A stretch of DNA of 64,000 nt from Yeosuana sp043876835 (GCF_043876835.1 NZ_JBAWJZ010000001.1:248001-312000); one strand, 5' to 3'. Positions 17,978 to 27,870 are shown, counted from the stretch's first letter. The notes: generated from the letters alone by a model not told the origin. Numbers and translations are program-made.

Positions 17978-20900
17978 TTAATGTTTTTTAATAAACAATT
18001 TGGTATTTACCTCATCAAAGGCAATTTCTATACCATTGTCAATTTGTTCAATAATTTCTAGTTTTTCAGTTAATGTTTCAGCTTTAATATACTTTATATT
18101 AGTTTCTACAGCATTAACAATTTTATCATCTTTTTGAAGCAATACATCAATTCTATCTGTTACTTCAAATCCAGAGTCTTTACGCAAGTTTTGAATTCTG
18201 TTTACCAACTCACGAGCTATACCTTCTTTTAACAAATCTTCAGTGATTGTAACATCTAAAGCTACTGTTAAAGACCCTTCATTTGCAACTAACCATCCTT
18301 CAATGTCTTGCGATGTTATTTCTACATCTGTGCGTTCTAAAGTAATATTTTTTCCATTAATGTCAACTTCTAAATTGCCATTTTGTTCCATTTTGTTAAT
18401 ATCTTCTGAAGTAAAGTTAATTACTGCGTTAGCAATGGCTTTCATATCCTTTCCAAAACGTGGTCCTAAGGTTTTAAAATTAGGTTTTATTTGTTTTACA
18501 AGGATGTCAGAAGCGTCTTCTAACAGTTCAATTTCTTTAATATTTACTTCGTGCTTTATTAGGTCTGAAACCGCTAAAATCTCTTCCTTTTGTGTTTGAT
18601 TATCAATAGGAATCATTATTTTTTGTAGCGGTTGGCGAACCTTGATTTTTTCCTTAGCTCTTAACGATAAAACTAAAGACGATATTGTTTGTGCGCTTTC
18701 CATTTTACGCTCTAAAGACTTATCAACATAATTAGAATCAAATACTGGAAAATCTGCTAAATGTATACTTTCAAAAGCTTCTTTATTGGTAACTGAATTC
18801 AAATCCATATACAATTTATCCATGAAGAAAGGTGCAATTGGTGCTCCTAACTTAGCAATCGTTAGCAAACATGTATAAAGTGTTTGATATGCCGAAATTT
18901 TATCCGTTTGATAATCACCTTTCCAAAAACGTCTTCTGCTTAAGCGCACATACCAGTTACTTAAAAAATCCTGTGTGAAATCTGAAATGGCTCTAGCTGC
19001 TTTTGTAGGCTCATATTCAGCATAATATTCATTAACTTTTTGAATTAATGTATTTAATTCTGAAAGGATCCATCTATCAATTTCTGGTCGCTCTGCTAAT
19101 GGAATTTCAGCTTCAGAATAGTTGAATTTATCAAGATTTGAATATAATGCAAAGAACGAATAGGTATTATAAAGTGTTCCGAAGAATTTACGTTTCACCT
19201 CTTCAATGCCTTCTAAATCAAACTTTAAGTTATCCCACGGATTTGCATTGCTTATCATATACCAACGGGTCGCATCGGCTCCATAAGTTGATAGGGTTTC
19301 AAATGGGTCGATTGCGTTTCCTAAACGTTTAGACATTTTTTGTCCGTTCTTGTCTAACACTAATCCGTTAGACACTACGTTTTTATAGGCTACAGAATCA
19401 AACACCATCGTCGCAATCGCATGTAGTGTATAAAACCATCCACGTGTTTGATCTACACCTTCGGCAATAAAATCGGCTGGGTATGATTTATGGTCATCGA
19501 TTAATTCTTTATTTTCAAAAGGATAATGCCATTGTGCATATGGCATAGAACCAGAATCGAACCAAACATCTATCAAGTCACTTTCACGCTTCATAGGTTT
19601 TCCTGAAGGAGAAACAAGAATAATGGCATCCACTATGTTTTTATGCAAATCGATTTGTGCATAATTTTCTTCAGAATTGTTTCCAACCTCAAAATTTTCA
19701 AAAATATCTTTTGAAAGCACACCTGCCAAAACCGCTTTTTGCATTTCGTTTTTCAATTCTTCAACCGATCCTATACAGATTTCTTCCTTACCATCTTCGG
19801 TTCTCCAAATTGGCAACGGAATTCCCCAGTAACGTGAACGCGATAAGTTCCAATCGTTAGCATTGGCCAACCAGTTTCCAAAACGCCCTGTTCCTGTTGC
19901 TTTTGGTTTCCAGTTAATGGTTTCATTAAGCTCGAACATTCTATCCTTAACATCGGTCACTTTTATAAACCATGAATCTAAAGGATAGTAAAGAATTGGC
20001 TTATCGGTTCTCCAACAATTAGGATAACTGTGTTTATATTTTTCAACCTTAAAGGCTTTATTTTCTTCTTTTAATTGAATGGCAATTTCAACATCAACAG
20101 AACGTTCTGGTGCTTCACCATCATTGTAATATTCATTTTTTACATATTTACCAGCATATTCAGCCATTTCTGGTCTGAATTTACCTTGTAAATCTACCAA
20201 AGGTACTAAATTACCATTTTCGTCTTTTACCAACATTGGTGGAACTTCTGGTGTTGCTTGTTTAGCAACCATCGCATCATCTGCACCAAACGTTGGTGCT
20301 GTGTGTACAATTCCTGTTCCGTCTTCAGTAGTCACAAAATCACCTGCAATTACCCTAAAAGCATTTTCCGGATTATCATTTGGCAAGGCATAAGGCATTA
20401 ATTGCTCATAAGTAATACCTACTAAGTCTTTTCCAACAAATTCTTTTATAACATAAAACGGAATCTTTTTATCATCTGGCTTATAAGATGTTAATTCTGA
20501 TTTATCTTCAACTTGATTAAATTTTCCTGCAAATTGATAGCTCACTAATTTTTTAGCAAGAATCACTTTTATTGGTTCAAATGTGTATTGATTAAAAGTC
20601 TCTACCAACACATAGTCTATTTTTGGACCAACAGTTAAAGCTGTATTGCTTGGAAGTGTCCAAGGTGTTGTTGTCCAAGCTAAAAAGTAAATAGTTCCTT
20701 CATTTTGTAGAAAATCTGGAAGTGATTCTGTTTTGGCTTTAAATTGAGCAACTATTGTGGTATCTGTTACATCTTGATACGTTCCTGGTTGGTTTAACTC
20801 GTGTGAACTTAACCCAGTTCCAGCCTTTGGCGAATATGGTTGAATTGTGTAGCCTTTGTATAATAAATTCTTGTTATAAATTTGCTTTAACAACCACCAA

Positions 20901-21397
20901 ACGCTTTCCATGTATTTAGGTTCGTAAGTAATATATGGGTCATCCATATCTACCCAATAACCCATTTTTTGAGTCAGGTCGTTCCAAACATCTGTATAAC
21001 GCATTACTGCTTTTCTACACGCATCATTATAATCTTCAACAGAAATGGTTTTACCAATATCTTCTTTAGTAATTCCGAGTTCTTTTTCTACACCAAGTTC
21101 TATAGGCAACCCATGCGTATCCCAACCGGCTTTACGTTTCACTTGGAATCCTTTCATGGTTTTATAACGAGGAAAAATATCTTTAATAGCACGTGCTAAA
21201 ACGTGGTGAACACCAGGCAAACCATTTGCAGAAGGTGGCCCTTCAAAAAACACAAACGGCTCATTGCCTTCACGTGTGGTGATACTTTTTTCAAAAACAT
21301 TATTTTCTTGCCAATAGTTAAGAATTTCGTCTGCAACTTTTGGTAAGTCAAGTCCTTTATACTCAGGAAATTTAGCACTCATTTTATCAAATTTCAT
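17978..21397 (-). CDS. ileS: Isoleucyl-tRNA synthetase
   Basis: Class I aminoacyl-tRNA synthetase charging tRNA-Ile. The 1139-residue protein has the HIGH-equivalent HHVLARA (64-70) after FFEGPPSANGLPG, a long CP1 editing insertion (roughly 190-420, with the TTPWTLPSNTAL block), the KMSKR loop (about residue 687, NGQKMSKRLGNAID) and the anticodon-binding domain (NWYVRLSRRRFWKGD). Its C-terminal extension (about 940-1139) is typical of the longer IleS type. It leads the operon with the dksA-like gene. Confidence 0.98.
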   Translation of the reverse strand: MKFDKMSAKFPEYKGLDLPKVADEILNYWQENNVFEKSITTREGNEPFVFFEGPPSANGLPGVHHVLARAIKDIFPRYKTMKGFQVKRKAGWDTHGLPIELGVEKELGITKEDIGKTISVEDYNDACRKAVMRYTDVWNDLTQKMGYWVDMDDPYITYEPKYMESVWWLLKQIYNKNLLYKGYTIQPYSPKAGTGLSSHELNQPGTYQDVTDTTIVAQFKAKTESLPDFLQNEGTIYFLAWTTTPWTLPSNTALTVGPKIDYVLVETFNQYTFEPIKVILAKKLVSYQFAGKFNQVEDKSELTSYKPDDKKIPFYVIKEFVGKDLVGITYEQLMPYALPNDNPENAFRVIAGDFVTTEDGTGIVHTAPTFGADDAMVAKQATPEVPPMLVKDENGNLVPLVDLQGKFRPEMAEYAGKYVKNEYYNDGEAPERSVDVEIAIQLKEENKAFKVEKYKHSYPNCWRTDKPILYYPLDSWFIKVTDVKDRMFELNETINWKPKATGTGRFGNWLANANDWNLSRSRYWGIPLPIWRTEDGKEEICIGSVEELKNEMQKAVLAGVLSKDIFENFEVGNNSEENYAQIDLHKNIVDAIILVSPSGKPMKRESDLIDVWFDSGSMPYAQWHYPFENKELIDDHKSYPADFIAEGVDQTRGWFYTLHAIATMVFDSVAYKNVVSNGLVLDKNGQKMSKRLGNAIDPFETLSTYGADATRWYMISNANPWDNLKFDLEGIEEVKRKFFGTLYNTYSFFALYSNLDKFNYSEAEIPLAERPEIDRWILSELNTLIQKVNEYYAEYEPTKAARAISDFTQDFLSNWYVRLSRRRFWKGDYQTDKISAYQTLYTCLLTIAKLGAPIAPFFMDKLYMDLNSVTNKEAFESIHLADFPVFDSNYVDKSLERKMESAQTISSLVLSLRAKEKIKVRQPLQKIMIPIDNQTQKEEILAVSDLIKHEVNIKEIELLEDASDILVKQIKPNFKTLGPRFGKDMKAIANAVINFTSEDINKMEQNGNLEVDINGKNITLERTDVEITSQDIEGWLVANEGSLTVALDVTITEDLLKEGIARELVNRIQNLRKDSGFEVTDRIDVLLQKDDKIVNAVETNIKYIKAETLTEKLEIIEQIDNGIEIAFDEVNTKLFIKKH

Positions 21398-21484
21398 TTC
21401 GAGGTGCGAAATTAAGGAATTTTGATAAAATAGAAGCCTTTAAGTGCTAAAAACTAATATTAACAAAAAGGATGAAAAATGGAA

Positions 21485-21949
21485 TTAATGACTTTTATTA
21501 AATTCTTTTTGAAAACGTTTGACTTTAGTGATGAAAAGTTTTTGTTCTTCGGAACTTAAATTTTCTGTGGAAACCACTTTTCCGTTGAAGAGGTATATTT
21601 TTTTTGCCTTTGAATTTTTAGAAGAAGATTCAAAATAGGTAAGCTTATTGTTCTTAAAATAATAGTTCTCTGTAATAGTTTTATCTGTTGTTTCTATATT
21701 TTCAATTTTTAATAATTCATGTGTTTCATTATTAAAAAATACGGTGTACTTAAATTTTCCAATATCTTTAAAACCTTCATTATCTGTAAGGGCACCTTTG
21801 GTAATTTCGGTTTTTATACCTTTATCTGTATCTATTTTTTGTGAATAAATATCAACCTCTTTTATGACACTTTCAGTATTTTTATAAATCTTTGGTCCAC
21901 ATGCAACCAAAACAATAATAAATACCAGATATAAATTACATTTTCTCAT
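21485..21949 (-). CDS. Small hypothetical lipoprotein
   Basis: The 154-residue protein has a lipoprotein signal (YLVFIIVLVACGPK, lipidated C17) and a charged beta-rich remainder with lysine-rich segments; no family recognised. It lies alone between radA and ileS on the same strand, with about 110 bases on the radA side and 90 on the ileS side. The FNGKVVSTENLSSEEQKLF segment suggests a toast-rack-like or MORN-like beta fold, but that is only an impression. Confidence 0.6.
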   Translation of the reverse strand: MRKCNLYLVFIIVLVACGPKIYKNTESVIKEVDIYSQKIDTDKGIKTEITKGALTDNEGFKDIGKFKYTVFFNNETHELLKIENIETTDKTITENYYFKNNKLTYFESSSKNSKAKKIYLFNGKVVSTENLSSEEQKLFITKVKRFQKEFNKSH

Positions 21950-22059
21950 ATTACAAATGTACTTAAAAAAGCCAAAATAATTATTTTTAGCTTTTACGAC
22001 TCTTTAAGTAATTAAATGAATACTGACATTTCTATTTTCGAGCATTTTATCTACAACAT

Positions 22060-23418
22060 TTAAACTACAAATCCAACCAAATCTTCAATCTTAGAAATCA
22101 TCTGGATTTTTATCGCCGTATTTTTTAAAGAAATCTTATTGTATTTTGATACAAATATGGTTGAAAATCCTAATTTTTCGGCTTCAATAATACGTTGCTC
22201 AACACGTTGAACGGGACGAATTTCTCCAGACAAACCAACCTCTGCAGCAAAACAAATATTTTTCTCTAAGGAAACGTCTTCATTTGATGATAAAATAGCT
22301 GCAACAACAGCAAGATCTATAGCAGGATCGTCAACATTGATACCTCCAGTTATGTTTAAAAATACGTCTTTTGCTCCTAATCGAAAGCCTGCTCGCTTTT
22401 CTAAAACAGCCAAAAGCATATTCAGTCGTTTTGCATTAAAACCTGTAGCACTACGTTGTGGTGTGCCATAAACCGCTGTACTTACCAAGGCTTGAACTTC
22501 AATCATTAACGGGCGCATGCCTTCTAAAGTAGCAGCCACCGCGTTACCAGATAACTCTTCGTCTTTCTTTGAAATTAAAATTTCTGATGGATTGGAAACT
22601 TCTCTTAATCCGGAACCCATCATTTCATAAATTCCAAGTTCGTTGGTTGACCCAAATCTGTTTTTATTGGCTCGTAGAATTCTAAAAACATGGTTTCTGT
22701 CTCCTTCAAATTGCAACACAGTATCTACCATATGCTCCAGAATTTTTGGTCCTGCTATATTTCCATCTTTAGTAATATGTCCAATTAAAATAACAGGTGT
22801 TGCGGTTTCTTTAGCAAATTTAATCAACTCTGTTGTGCATTCTTTAATTTGTGAAATACTTCCTGAAGATGATTCAATGTAATCACTATGGAGCGTTTGA
22901 ATAGAATCGATAACCACAATATCTGGTGCTAATGCTTCAATTTGTTTGAATATGTTTTGTGTTTTGGTTTCGGTTAAAATATAACAGTTTGTGTTTCCAG
23001 GGTAAATACGTTCTGCACGCATTTTAATTTGCTTTTGGCTTTCTTCACCAGAAACATACAATGTTTTATAAGGTAATTTTAAAGATACTTGAAGCAACAG
23101 TGTGCTTTTACCAATACCTGGCTCACCTCCAAGTAAAATTAATGAGCCTGGAACAATACCACCGCCTAAAACCCGATTAAATTCGGCATCAAAAGTATCT
23201 AATCTTGATTCTTGAGACGTGTCAATATCTTGAATTAATAAAGGTTTAGAAACACGTTTTACAGATGAATTTGGTGATTTCCAATCACTTTTTTCTTCCT
23301 TTTGAATAACTTCTTCAATAATGGAGTTCCATTCTTTACAAGCTGTACATTGCCCTTGCCATTTGGCATATTGACTTCCACAATTCTGACAAAAAAAAGT
23401 AGTTTTTAGTTTAGCCAT
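22060..23418 (-). CDS. radA: DNA repair protein RadA
   Basis: RecA-like ATPase that helps branch migration in recombinational repair. In its 452 residues: an N-terminal four-cysteine zinc finger (C10, C13, C24, C27), Walker A GGEPGIGKST (97-106), the RadA-specific KNRFGS motif (about 255) and a C-terminal Lon-protease-like domain (from about 290; VDDPAIDLAVVAAILSS). Its ATG follows directly after the stop of the pseudo-esterase gene, so it closes the panC-panD operon. Confidence 0.97.
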   Translation of the reverse strand: MAKLKTTFFCQNCGSQYAKWQGQCTACKEWNSIIEEVIQKEEKSDWKSPNSSVKRVSKPLLIQDIDTSQESRLDTFDAEFNRVLGGGIVPGSLILLGGEPGIGKSTLLLQVSLKLPYKTLYVSGEESQKQIKMRAERIYPGNTNCYILTETKTQNIFKQIEALAPDIVVIDSIQTLHSDYIESSSGSISQIKECTTELIKFAKETATPVILIGHITKDGNIAGPKILEHMVDTVLQFEGDRNHVFRILRANKNRFGSTNELGIYEMMGSGLREVSNPSEILISKKDEELSGNAVAATLEGMRPLMIEVQALVSTAVYGTPQRSATGFNAKRLNMLLAVLEKRAGFRLGAKDVFLNITGGINVDDPAIDLAVVAAILSSNEDVSLEKNICFAAEVGLSGEIRPVQRVEQRIIEAEKLGFSTIFVSKYNKISLKNTAIKIQMISKIEDLVGFVV

Positions 23419-24567
23419 TTAATATCCGAAATCTGCTTTAATAGCATCAGCCTTTTCTAACATTAAGTCTTTGGTAATGCCTCCAATTTCTTCAAAAGAA
23501 TACCCAGATTGATAGGTTCTCATAGCTTTTTTAGGTTCACCATTCTCTTCGTAAAAACGAGCTAAGTAATAATTTCCTAAAAGCGTATTTGGATATTCAT
23601 CTCTTGCCAATTTGCCTAAATCTTCGAAATATTGAAATTCTTCTTTTTTCTCAATAGCAGCTTCAATAGCTTTAAAATCATTGATTAAAATTTGCTTTTC
23701 TATCCCAAATAAATCATTTATGGTCTGATATTTTTCTACCAGATATTCAACTGGAGAAGTTTCTAATTTTAAGATTTTATCTTTGTATTCGTCTTTACTT
23801 ATAGGATGAAATACAGAGAATATATCTTCTAACGCTTTTGGTATTGCATGGGTTGGAACAGAATAATGAGAAGCTCTTTCAAAATTATCGTAATAATAGA
23901 AAAGATTTTTATTATCTATTGCTGAAAGGTTTTTGTTTAAGTCTTCAGTACCTTTTATTATAGTAGAAATATCATTGGTAGTAGTGGCTAAATAATAAAA
24001 TGTTTTGCTTTCAAATTTTTGCAATCTGTCAGTTACAAACGCATTCATTTTTGGCGCTAATTCTGGACTTATTACTATATATCCTTGAAATATGGGTTGT
24101 TGTTTAAGCAAATAATAATTAATAAAATTTGCTGTTTCTCCATGTCCAACAGCTACTTTAAAATTACCAACTCTATATTTATTTTGCATATATGGAATTA
24201 ATTCATCTCCAATAAATTCGAAAAAATTAGCTCCAGATTCAATAGGAAGTGAATTTTGTTCAGAATACAGACAATCTTGTTCTCTATTTTCTGACTGATT
24301 AACCCCAACAATAATAGCCTCTGGCATATCTTCCCAATATGAAAAGTAATCTACATTTCCCGCAACAGCTTCAAACATATAATCGCCATCAAGAACCACA
24401 AATAATGGATATGTTTTTTTAACATCATTATTATATCCTCTTGGAAGTTGAATTTTAATTTCGCGTGATTCTCCTAATTTATTAGAATGAAAGGGTTCAT
24501 AAACTACTTGAGCTTCAAAAATATTGAATGAAAAGACAAATAATAAAAAACAAAAAACAGATTTCAT
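23419..24567 (-). CDS. Exported alpha/beta hydrolase-fold protein, nucleophile missing
   Basis: Secreted or periplasmic protein resembling the esterase D / enterochelin esterase group. I start it at the ATG at 24567, which gives the signal peptide MKSVFCFLLFVFSFNIFEAQ; an ATG at 24576 and a TTG at 24597 are alternatives. The esterase fold is seen in REIKIQLPRGYN and PLFVVLDGDYMFEAVAG. However, the nucleophile elbow, normally GHSxGG, reads GHGETA (141-146), with glycine where serine is expected. A TPR-like tail follows (about 290-382). It sits between UPF0104 and radA. It may be a pseudo-enzyme with a binding role. Confidence 0.8.
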   Translation of the reverse strand: MKSVFCFLLFVFSFNIFEAQVVYEPFHSNKLGESREIKIQLPRGYNNDVKKTYPLFVVLDGDYMFEAVAGNVDYFSYWEDMPEAIIVGVNQSENREQDCLYSEQNSLPIESGANFFEFIGDELIPYMQNKYRVGNFKVAVGHGETANFINYYLLKQQPIFQGYIVISPELAPKMNAFVTDRLQKFESKTFYYLATTTNDISTIIKGTEDLNKNLSAIDNKNLFYYYDNFERASHYSVPTHAIPKALEDIFSVFHPISKDEYKDKILKLETSPVEYLVEKYQTINDLFGIEKQILINDFKAIEAAIEKKEEFQYFEDLGKLARDEYPNTLLGNYYLARFYEENGEPKKAMRTYQSGYSFEEIGGITKDLMLEKADAIKADFGY

Positions 24568-24662
24568 ATGTTTCATTTGAGAATTAATACATGGCAAGGT
24601 AACAAATAAAGCGAAAGATTAAAAGCAAAGTTTTTGAAACCTTAGAGCTTAAATTAAAGTTG

Positions 24663-25622
24663 CTAAACTTGTGCTTTTCTGTTGTAAATAGGTAAATAAA
24701 TTAATGATAGTCCTCCTAAGATAATTATCATTAATGTTTGTGAAGACCAAATAATCCAACCAAAAGCTAAACTAGGTTCCTTGGCAATTCCAAAAATTGA
24801 AAAAGCTGCAAAAATAGCAAGAGGATAAGAACCAATACCTCCATTTGTAGCAGCTATACTAAAACTAGCAGCAATAAAACCAATTAAAACTGTTCCCAAC
24901 GAAATGCCATGTAACTCTGTAACAGAAAAAGATGTTACATAAAACATGAGCACATACATAACCCAAATAAAAATAGTGTGGAAAATAAAAGCCCACTTTT
25001 TTTTCATTTTGAAAATACTTAAAACCCCTTCAATCAATCCTTTTAAAAATGTTTTAATTTTTTTAGCTAGCACAGAATTATTCCCTTTTATTATTTTAAA
25101 TCCTATTAGTGTTGCGATCAGCAAAACTGCAAATGCTATTATAATTTTTGGAAGATTAAATTTTGCTATTAAATAACCATAGATAAAATCAAACTGTATG
25201 AAAAGTGTTATTAAAATAATGCTCATCATGACTATTAAATCAGCAATTCGCTCAGAAACAATGGTTCCAAATCCTTTCTCAAAAGGCACCTTTTCATAAT
25301 TATTTACAATAGTGGCTCTGGCCACTTCTCCAGCTCTTGGAATAGAATAGTTAATTAAATAGGCTGCAAAAACAGCCATTATACTATTGCCTAGTTTAAT
25401 TTTGTAACCTAAAGGTTCTAACATAAACAACCAACGATACGCTCTAGACAAATGACTTAACAATCCTAAAAACAATCCTATAAAAATCCATTTATAATCT
25501 GCTTTTTTTAAATACACATATAACTCATCTAAAGATACTTTTGATAGTGCGAACCAAACCAAAAAAACTCCCAGTATTAATGGGAGTATAATTTTTAAGG
25601 ATCTTTTTATGTTTTTAGCCAA
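24663..25622 (-). CDS. UPF0104 / lysylphosphatidylglycerol synthase-like membrane protein
   Basis: Polytopic inner-membrane protein of 319 residues with seven to eight hydrophobic helices and the family segments HLSRAYRWLFMLEPLGYKI, AAYLINYSIPRAGEVARA and ERIADLIVMM. It lacks the C-terminal soluble transferase domain of MprF, so it is an MprF-type flippase-like half or a relative of AglD-type proteins. Members are annotated variously; the substrate is unknown. It starts 4 bases after the panD stop. Confidence 0.85.
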   Translation of the reverse strand: MAKNIKRSLKIILPLILGVFLVWFALSKVSLDELYVYLKKADYKWIFIGLFLGLLSHLSRAYRWLFMLEPLGYKIKLGNSIMAVFAAYLINYSIPRAGEVARATIVNNYEKVPFEKGFGTIVSERIADLIVMMSIILITLFIQFDFIYGYLIAKFNLPKIIIAFAVLLIATLIGFKIIKGNNSVLAKKIKTFLKGLIEGVLSIFKMKKKWAFIFHTIFIWVMYVLMFYVTSFSVTELHGISLGTVLIGFIAASFSIAATNGGIGSYPLAIFAAFSIFGIAKEPSLAFGWIIWSSQTLMIIILGGLSLIYLPIYNRKAQV

Positions 25623-25626
25623 GTGA

Positions 25627-25977
25627 TTATTTTAATAAGTTGGTAGCCTCATCTGGAAATACTAAAGAAGGCTTAAATGTTTTGGCTTCTTCAATATCCA
25701 TAAAAGCATAAGTAATCAATATTAATGTGTCTCCAACTGCAACTTTTCTGGCAGCTGCCCCATTAAGTGTAATTTCCCCGCTATTTCTAGGACCAGGAAT
25801 TACATAAGTATCTAATCGTTCACCATTGTCATTATTAACAATTTGAACTTTTTCGCCTTGTATAATGTTTGCAGCCTCCATTAAATCTTCATCAATAGTG
25901 ATACTACCAATGTAGTTAAGGTCTGCACCAGTACATTTTACCCTGTGAATCTTTGATTTTACTACTTGAACTTGCAT
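25627..25977 (-). CDS. panD: Aspartate 1-decarboxylase
   Basis: Pyruvoyl enzyme making beta-alanine from L-aspartate for pantothenate and coenzyme A. I start at the ATG at 25977 (MQVQVVKSKIHRV, 116 residues); a TTG two codons earlier is less likely. The self-cleavage site that creates the pyruvoyl group is G24-S25 in NYIGSITID. Catalytic K9 and the NNGER and NGAAAR segments are present. It lies 12 bases after panC, whose product step uses its beta-alanine. Confidence 0.97.
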   Translation of the reverse strand: MQVQVVKSKIHRVKCTGADLNYIGSITIDEDLMEAANIIQGEKVQIVNNDNGERLDTYVIPGPRNSGEITLNGAAARKVAVGDTLILITYAFMDIEEAKTFKPSLVFPDEATNLLK

Positions 25978-25989
25978 ATGCAAAGATAA

Positions 25990-26838
25990 TTAATTTAAAG
26001 CGATATTGTCTATTAGTCGAATATCTCCTGCATAAACTGCAATAAACGCTCTATATTTTTTGTTTTTTGATTTTTTTTTAATTTGCTTTAATGAGTCTAT
26101 ATCGGCTATTATAAAATATTCCAGTTTTAAAACTTCATTGCTTTCAAATTGCTTTTCAACCCATTTAGAAACCCAATCTGCACTTTTTGTGCCAAAAAAC
26201 TTTTTGGCAGTTTTTAATGTTTTATAAATAAATGGAGCTTCTAGTTTTTCGATTTCGGTTAGCCTTGTATTTCTAGAACTCATTGCCAAACCGTTTTTTT
26301 CGCGATGAATTTCACATCCTATAACATTCACCGGAATAGAATAATTTTTAACAAGCTTTTTAATGATTTGTAACTGCTGAAAATCTTTTTCGCCAAAATA
26401 AGCATTATCTGCTTTTACAATTTCAAACAATCTTTTTACAACCGTACCCACACCATTAAAATGTCCGGGTCTAAATTTACCTTCCATTTCATGCTCAAGA
26501 CCATCAAAATTAAAGTTTTGCGAAACTGTTTTTCCTTCATAAATTACATCCACCGAAGGAGCAAAAACTAAAATATCTTTAGAAATTGTCTCTAAAAGCA
26601 TAATATCTTTTTCCAACGTTCTTGGATATTTTTTAAGATCATCAAGATTATTAAATTGTGTTGGATTTACAAAAACACTCACAAAAACTTTGTCATTATT
26701 CTCTAAAGCTTTTTCCACTAAAGCCAAATGCCCATCATGTAATGCTCCCATAGTAGGCACAAACCCAATGGTTAATTGTTGGGCTTTAAAAGCGTCTATT
26801 ACACGTGTAATTTGCTCTTTATCTGAAAAAACTTCCAT
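25990..26838 (-). CDS. panC: Pantothenate synthetase (pantoate-beta-alanine ligase)
   Basis: Cytosolic enzyme joining pantoate and beta-alanine at the expense of ATP. The 282 residues carry PTMGALHDGH (28-37), VSVFVNPTQF, GHFNGVGTVV, YFGEKDFQQLQIIKKLV and the KMSKS-like MSSRN loop. It is first in the panC-panD-UPF0104-pseudo-esterase-radA operon. It is divergent from the starch-synthase-like gene, an arrangement I recall from other Bacteroidota. Confidence 0.97.
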   Translation of the reverse strand: MEVFSDKEQITRVIDAFKAQQLTIGFVPTMGALHDGHLALVEKALENNDKVFVSVFVNPTQFNNLDDLKKYPRTLEKDIMLLETISKDILVFAPSVDVIYEGKTVSQNFNFDGLEHEMEGKFRPGHFNGVGTVVKRLFEIVKADNAYFGEKDFQQLQIIKKLVKNYSIPVNVIGCEIHREKNGLAMSSRNTRLTEIEKLEAPFIYKTLKTAKKFFGTKSADWVSKWVEKQFESNEVLKLEYFIIADIDSLKQIKKKSKNKKYRAFIAVYAGDIRLIDNIALN

Positions 26839-26862
26839 TTTTTAATAAAAAATTAACGGGTG

Positions 26863-26870
26863 CAAACTTA
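26863..26870 (-). promoter_or_regulatory. Putative -7 element of panC
   Basis: Minus strand reads TAAGTTTG, an exact TAnnTTTG match, followed by CAC, 25 bases before the panC ATG. The -33 position is not a clear TTG. Confidence 0.5.
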
Positions 26871-26901
26871 AGATTTTACAATCAATCTGCATAAATTTTT
26901 G

Positions 26902-26909
26902 TACTTTTG
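26902..26909 (+). promoter_or_regulatory. Putative -7 element of the starch-synthase-like gene
   Basis: Plus strand reads TACTTTTG followed by CG, an exact TAnnTTTG match. It implies a 5' UTR of about 120 bases, which contains the 8-base inverted repeat TTCAATTT/AAATTGAA. Confidence 0.45.
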
Positions 26910-27035
26910 CGTGTTTTTTATTTTGAATTTTCAAAAAGAACCCAATTATGCAACAGGATAATTTCAATTTTTTGACAAAAATAAATTGAATTATTATGTA
27001 ACATATGAGCATTAAAAAACAGCAAAAACAAACAT

Positions 27036-27845
27036 ATGAAAGATAAGAGGATATTATATGTATCATCTGAAGTAGTGCCCTATTTACCTGAAACTGAAAT
27101 TTCTTCAATGTCGTTTGAAGCACCCAGATTAGTAAATCAACACGGTGGGCAAATAAGAATTTTCATGCCAAGATATGGTAATATTAATGAGAGAAGACAT
27201 CAATTACATGAAGTTATAAGGCTGTCGGGGATAAATTTGGTGATTAATGATTTAGATATGCCTCTTATTATTAAAGTAGCTTCTATTCCAAAAGAAAGAA
27301 TTCAAGTTTATTTTATAGATAATGATGAATATTTTAAAAGAAAAGCAACATTAACAGATGAAAGTGGAAATTTATTTCCAGACAACGATGAGCGTGCTAT
27401 TTTCTTTGCCAAAGGCGTTATTGAAACTGTTAAAAAATTAAATTGGTCACCAGACGTTATACATGTTCACGGTTGGTTGGCATCATTATTGCCGCTATAC
27501 TTAAAAGAATATTATAAAGATGAACCATTGTTTAGCGACAGTAAAATTGTTACCTCAATATACAGTCAAAGTTTTGATGAAACCTTAAACAAGGACATGT
27601 TTGAGAAGATAAAGTTTGATAATATTGAAGAAAATATAATTAATGTGCTTGAAGTACCTTCTTATGTAAACTTAATGAAAATTGCCATTAACCATTCTGA
27701 TGCGTTAATTGTTGGATCTGAAAGTATTCCTGAAGATTTAGAAACGTATTTAAAAGATTCAAATAAACCTGTACTAGATTATAAATATAAAGATGAGTTT
27801 GGTGAAGCATATACAGAATTTTTAAATTCTAAAGCGTTAATTTAA
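27036..27845 (+). CDS. Starch/glycogen-synthase-like protein, N-terminal GT5 domain only
   Basis: The 269 residues match only the first Rossmann half of glycogen synthases: ILYVSSEVVPY at the start, RIFMPRYGNINERRHQLHEV, a NDER-type segment FPDNDERAIFFAKGVIE and DVIHVHGWLASLLPLYL. The ADP-glucose-binding KxGG motif expected just after the first strand is replaced by LPETEISSMSF, and the whole C-terminal donor domain is absent (full enzymes have about 470-500 residues). It is therefore unlikely to make glycogen. It is divergent from panC and followed 25 bases later by the DUF4270 gene. Confidence 0.8.
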   Translation: MKDKRILYVSSEVVPYLPETEISSMSFEAPRLVNQHGGQIRIFMPRYGNINERRHQLHEVIRLSGINLVINDLDMPLIIKVASIPKERIQVYFIDNDEYFKRKATLTDESGNLFPDNDERAIFFAKGVIETVKKLNWSPDVIHVHGWLASLLPLYLKEYYKDEPLFSDSKIVTSIYSQSFDETLNKDMFEKIKFDNIEENIINVLEVPSYVNLMKIAINHSDALIVGSESIPEDLETYLKDSNKPVLDYKYKDEFGEAYTEFLNSKALI

Positions 27846-27870
27846 ACTCTTTTCCTTCCAAAAAAAATAT

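Noticed and set aside
26842..27123. Minus-strand open frame spanning the panC-GT5 gap
   Set aside because: It overlaps two promoter elements and the start of the plus-strand gene, is rich in Phe/Cys/Ile as expected from AT-rich non-coding DNA and has no family resemblance.
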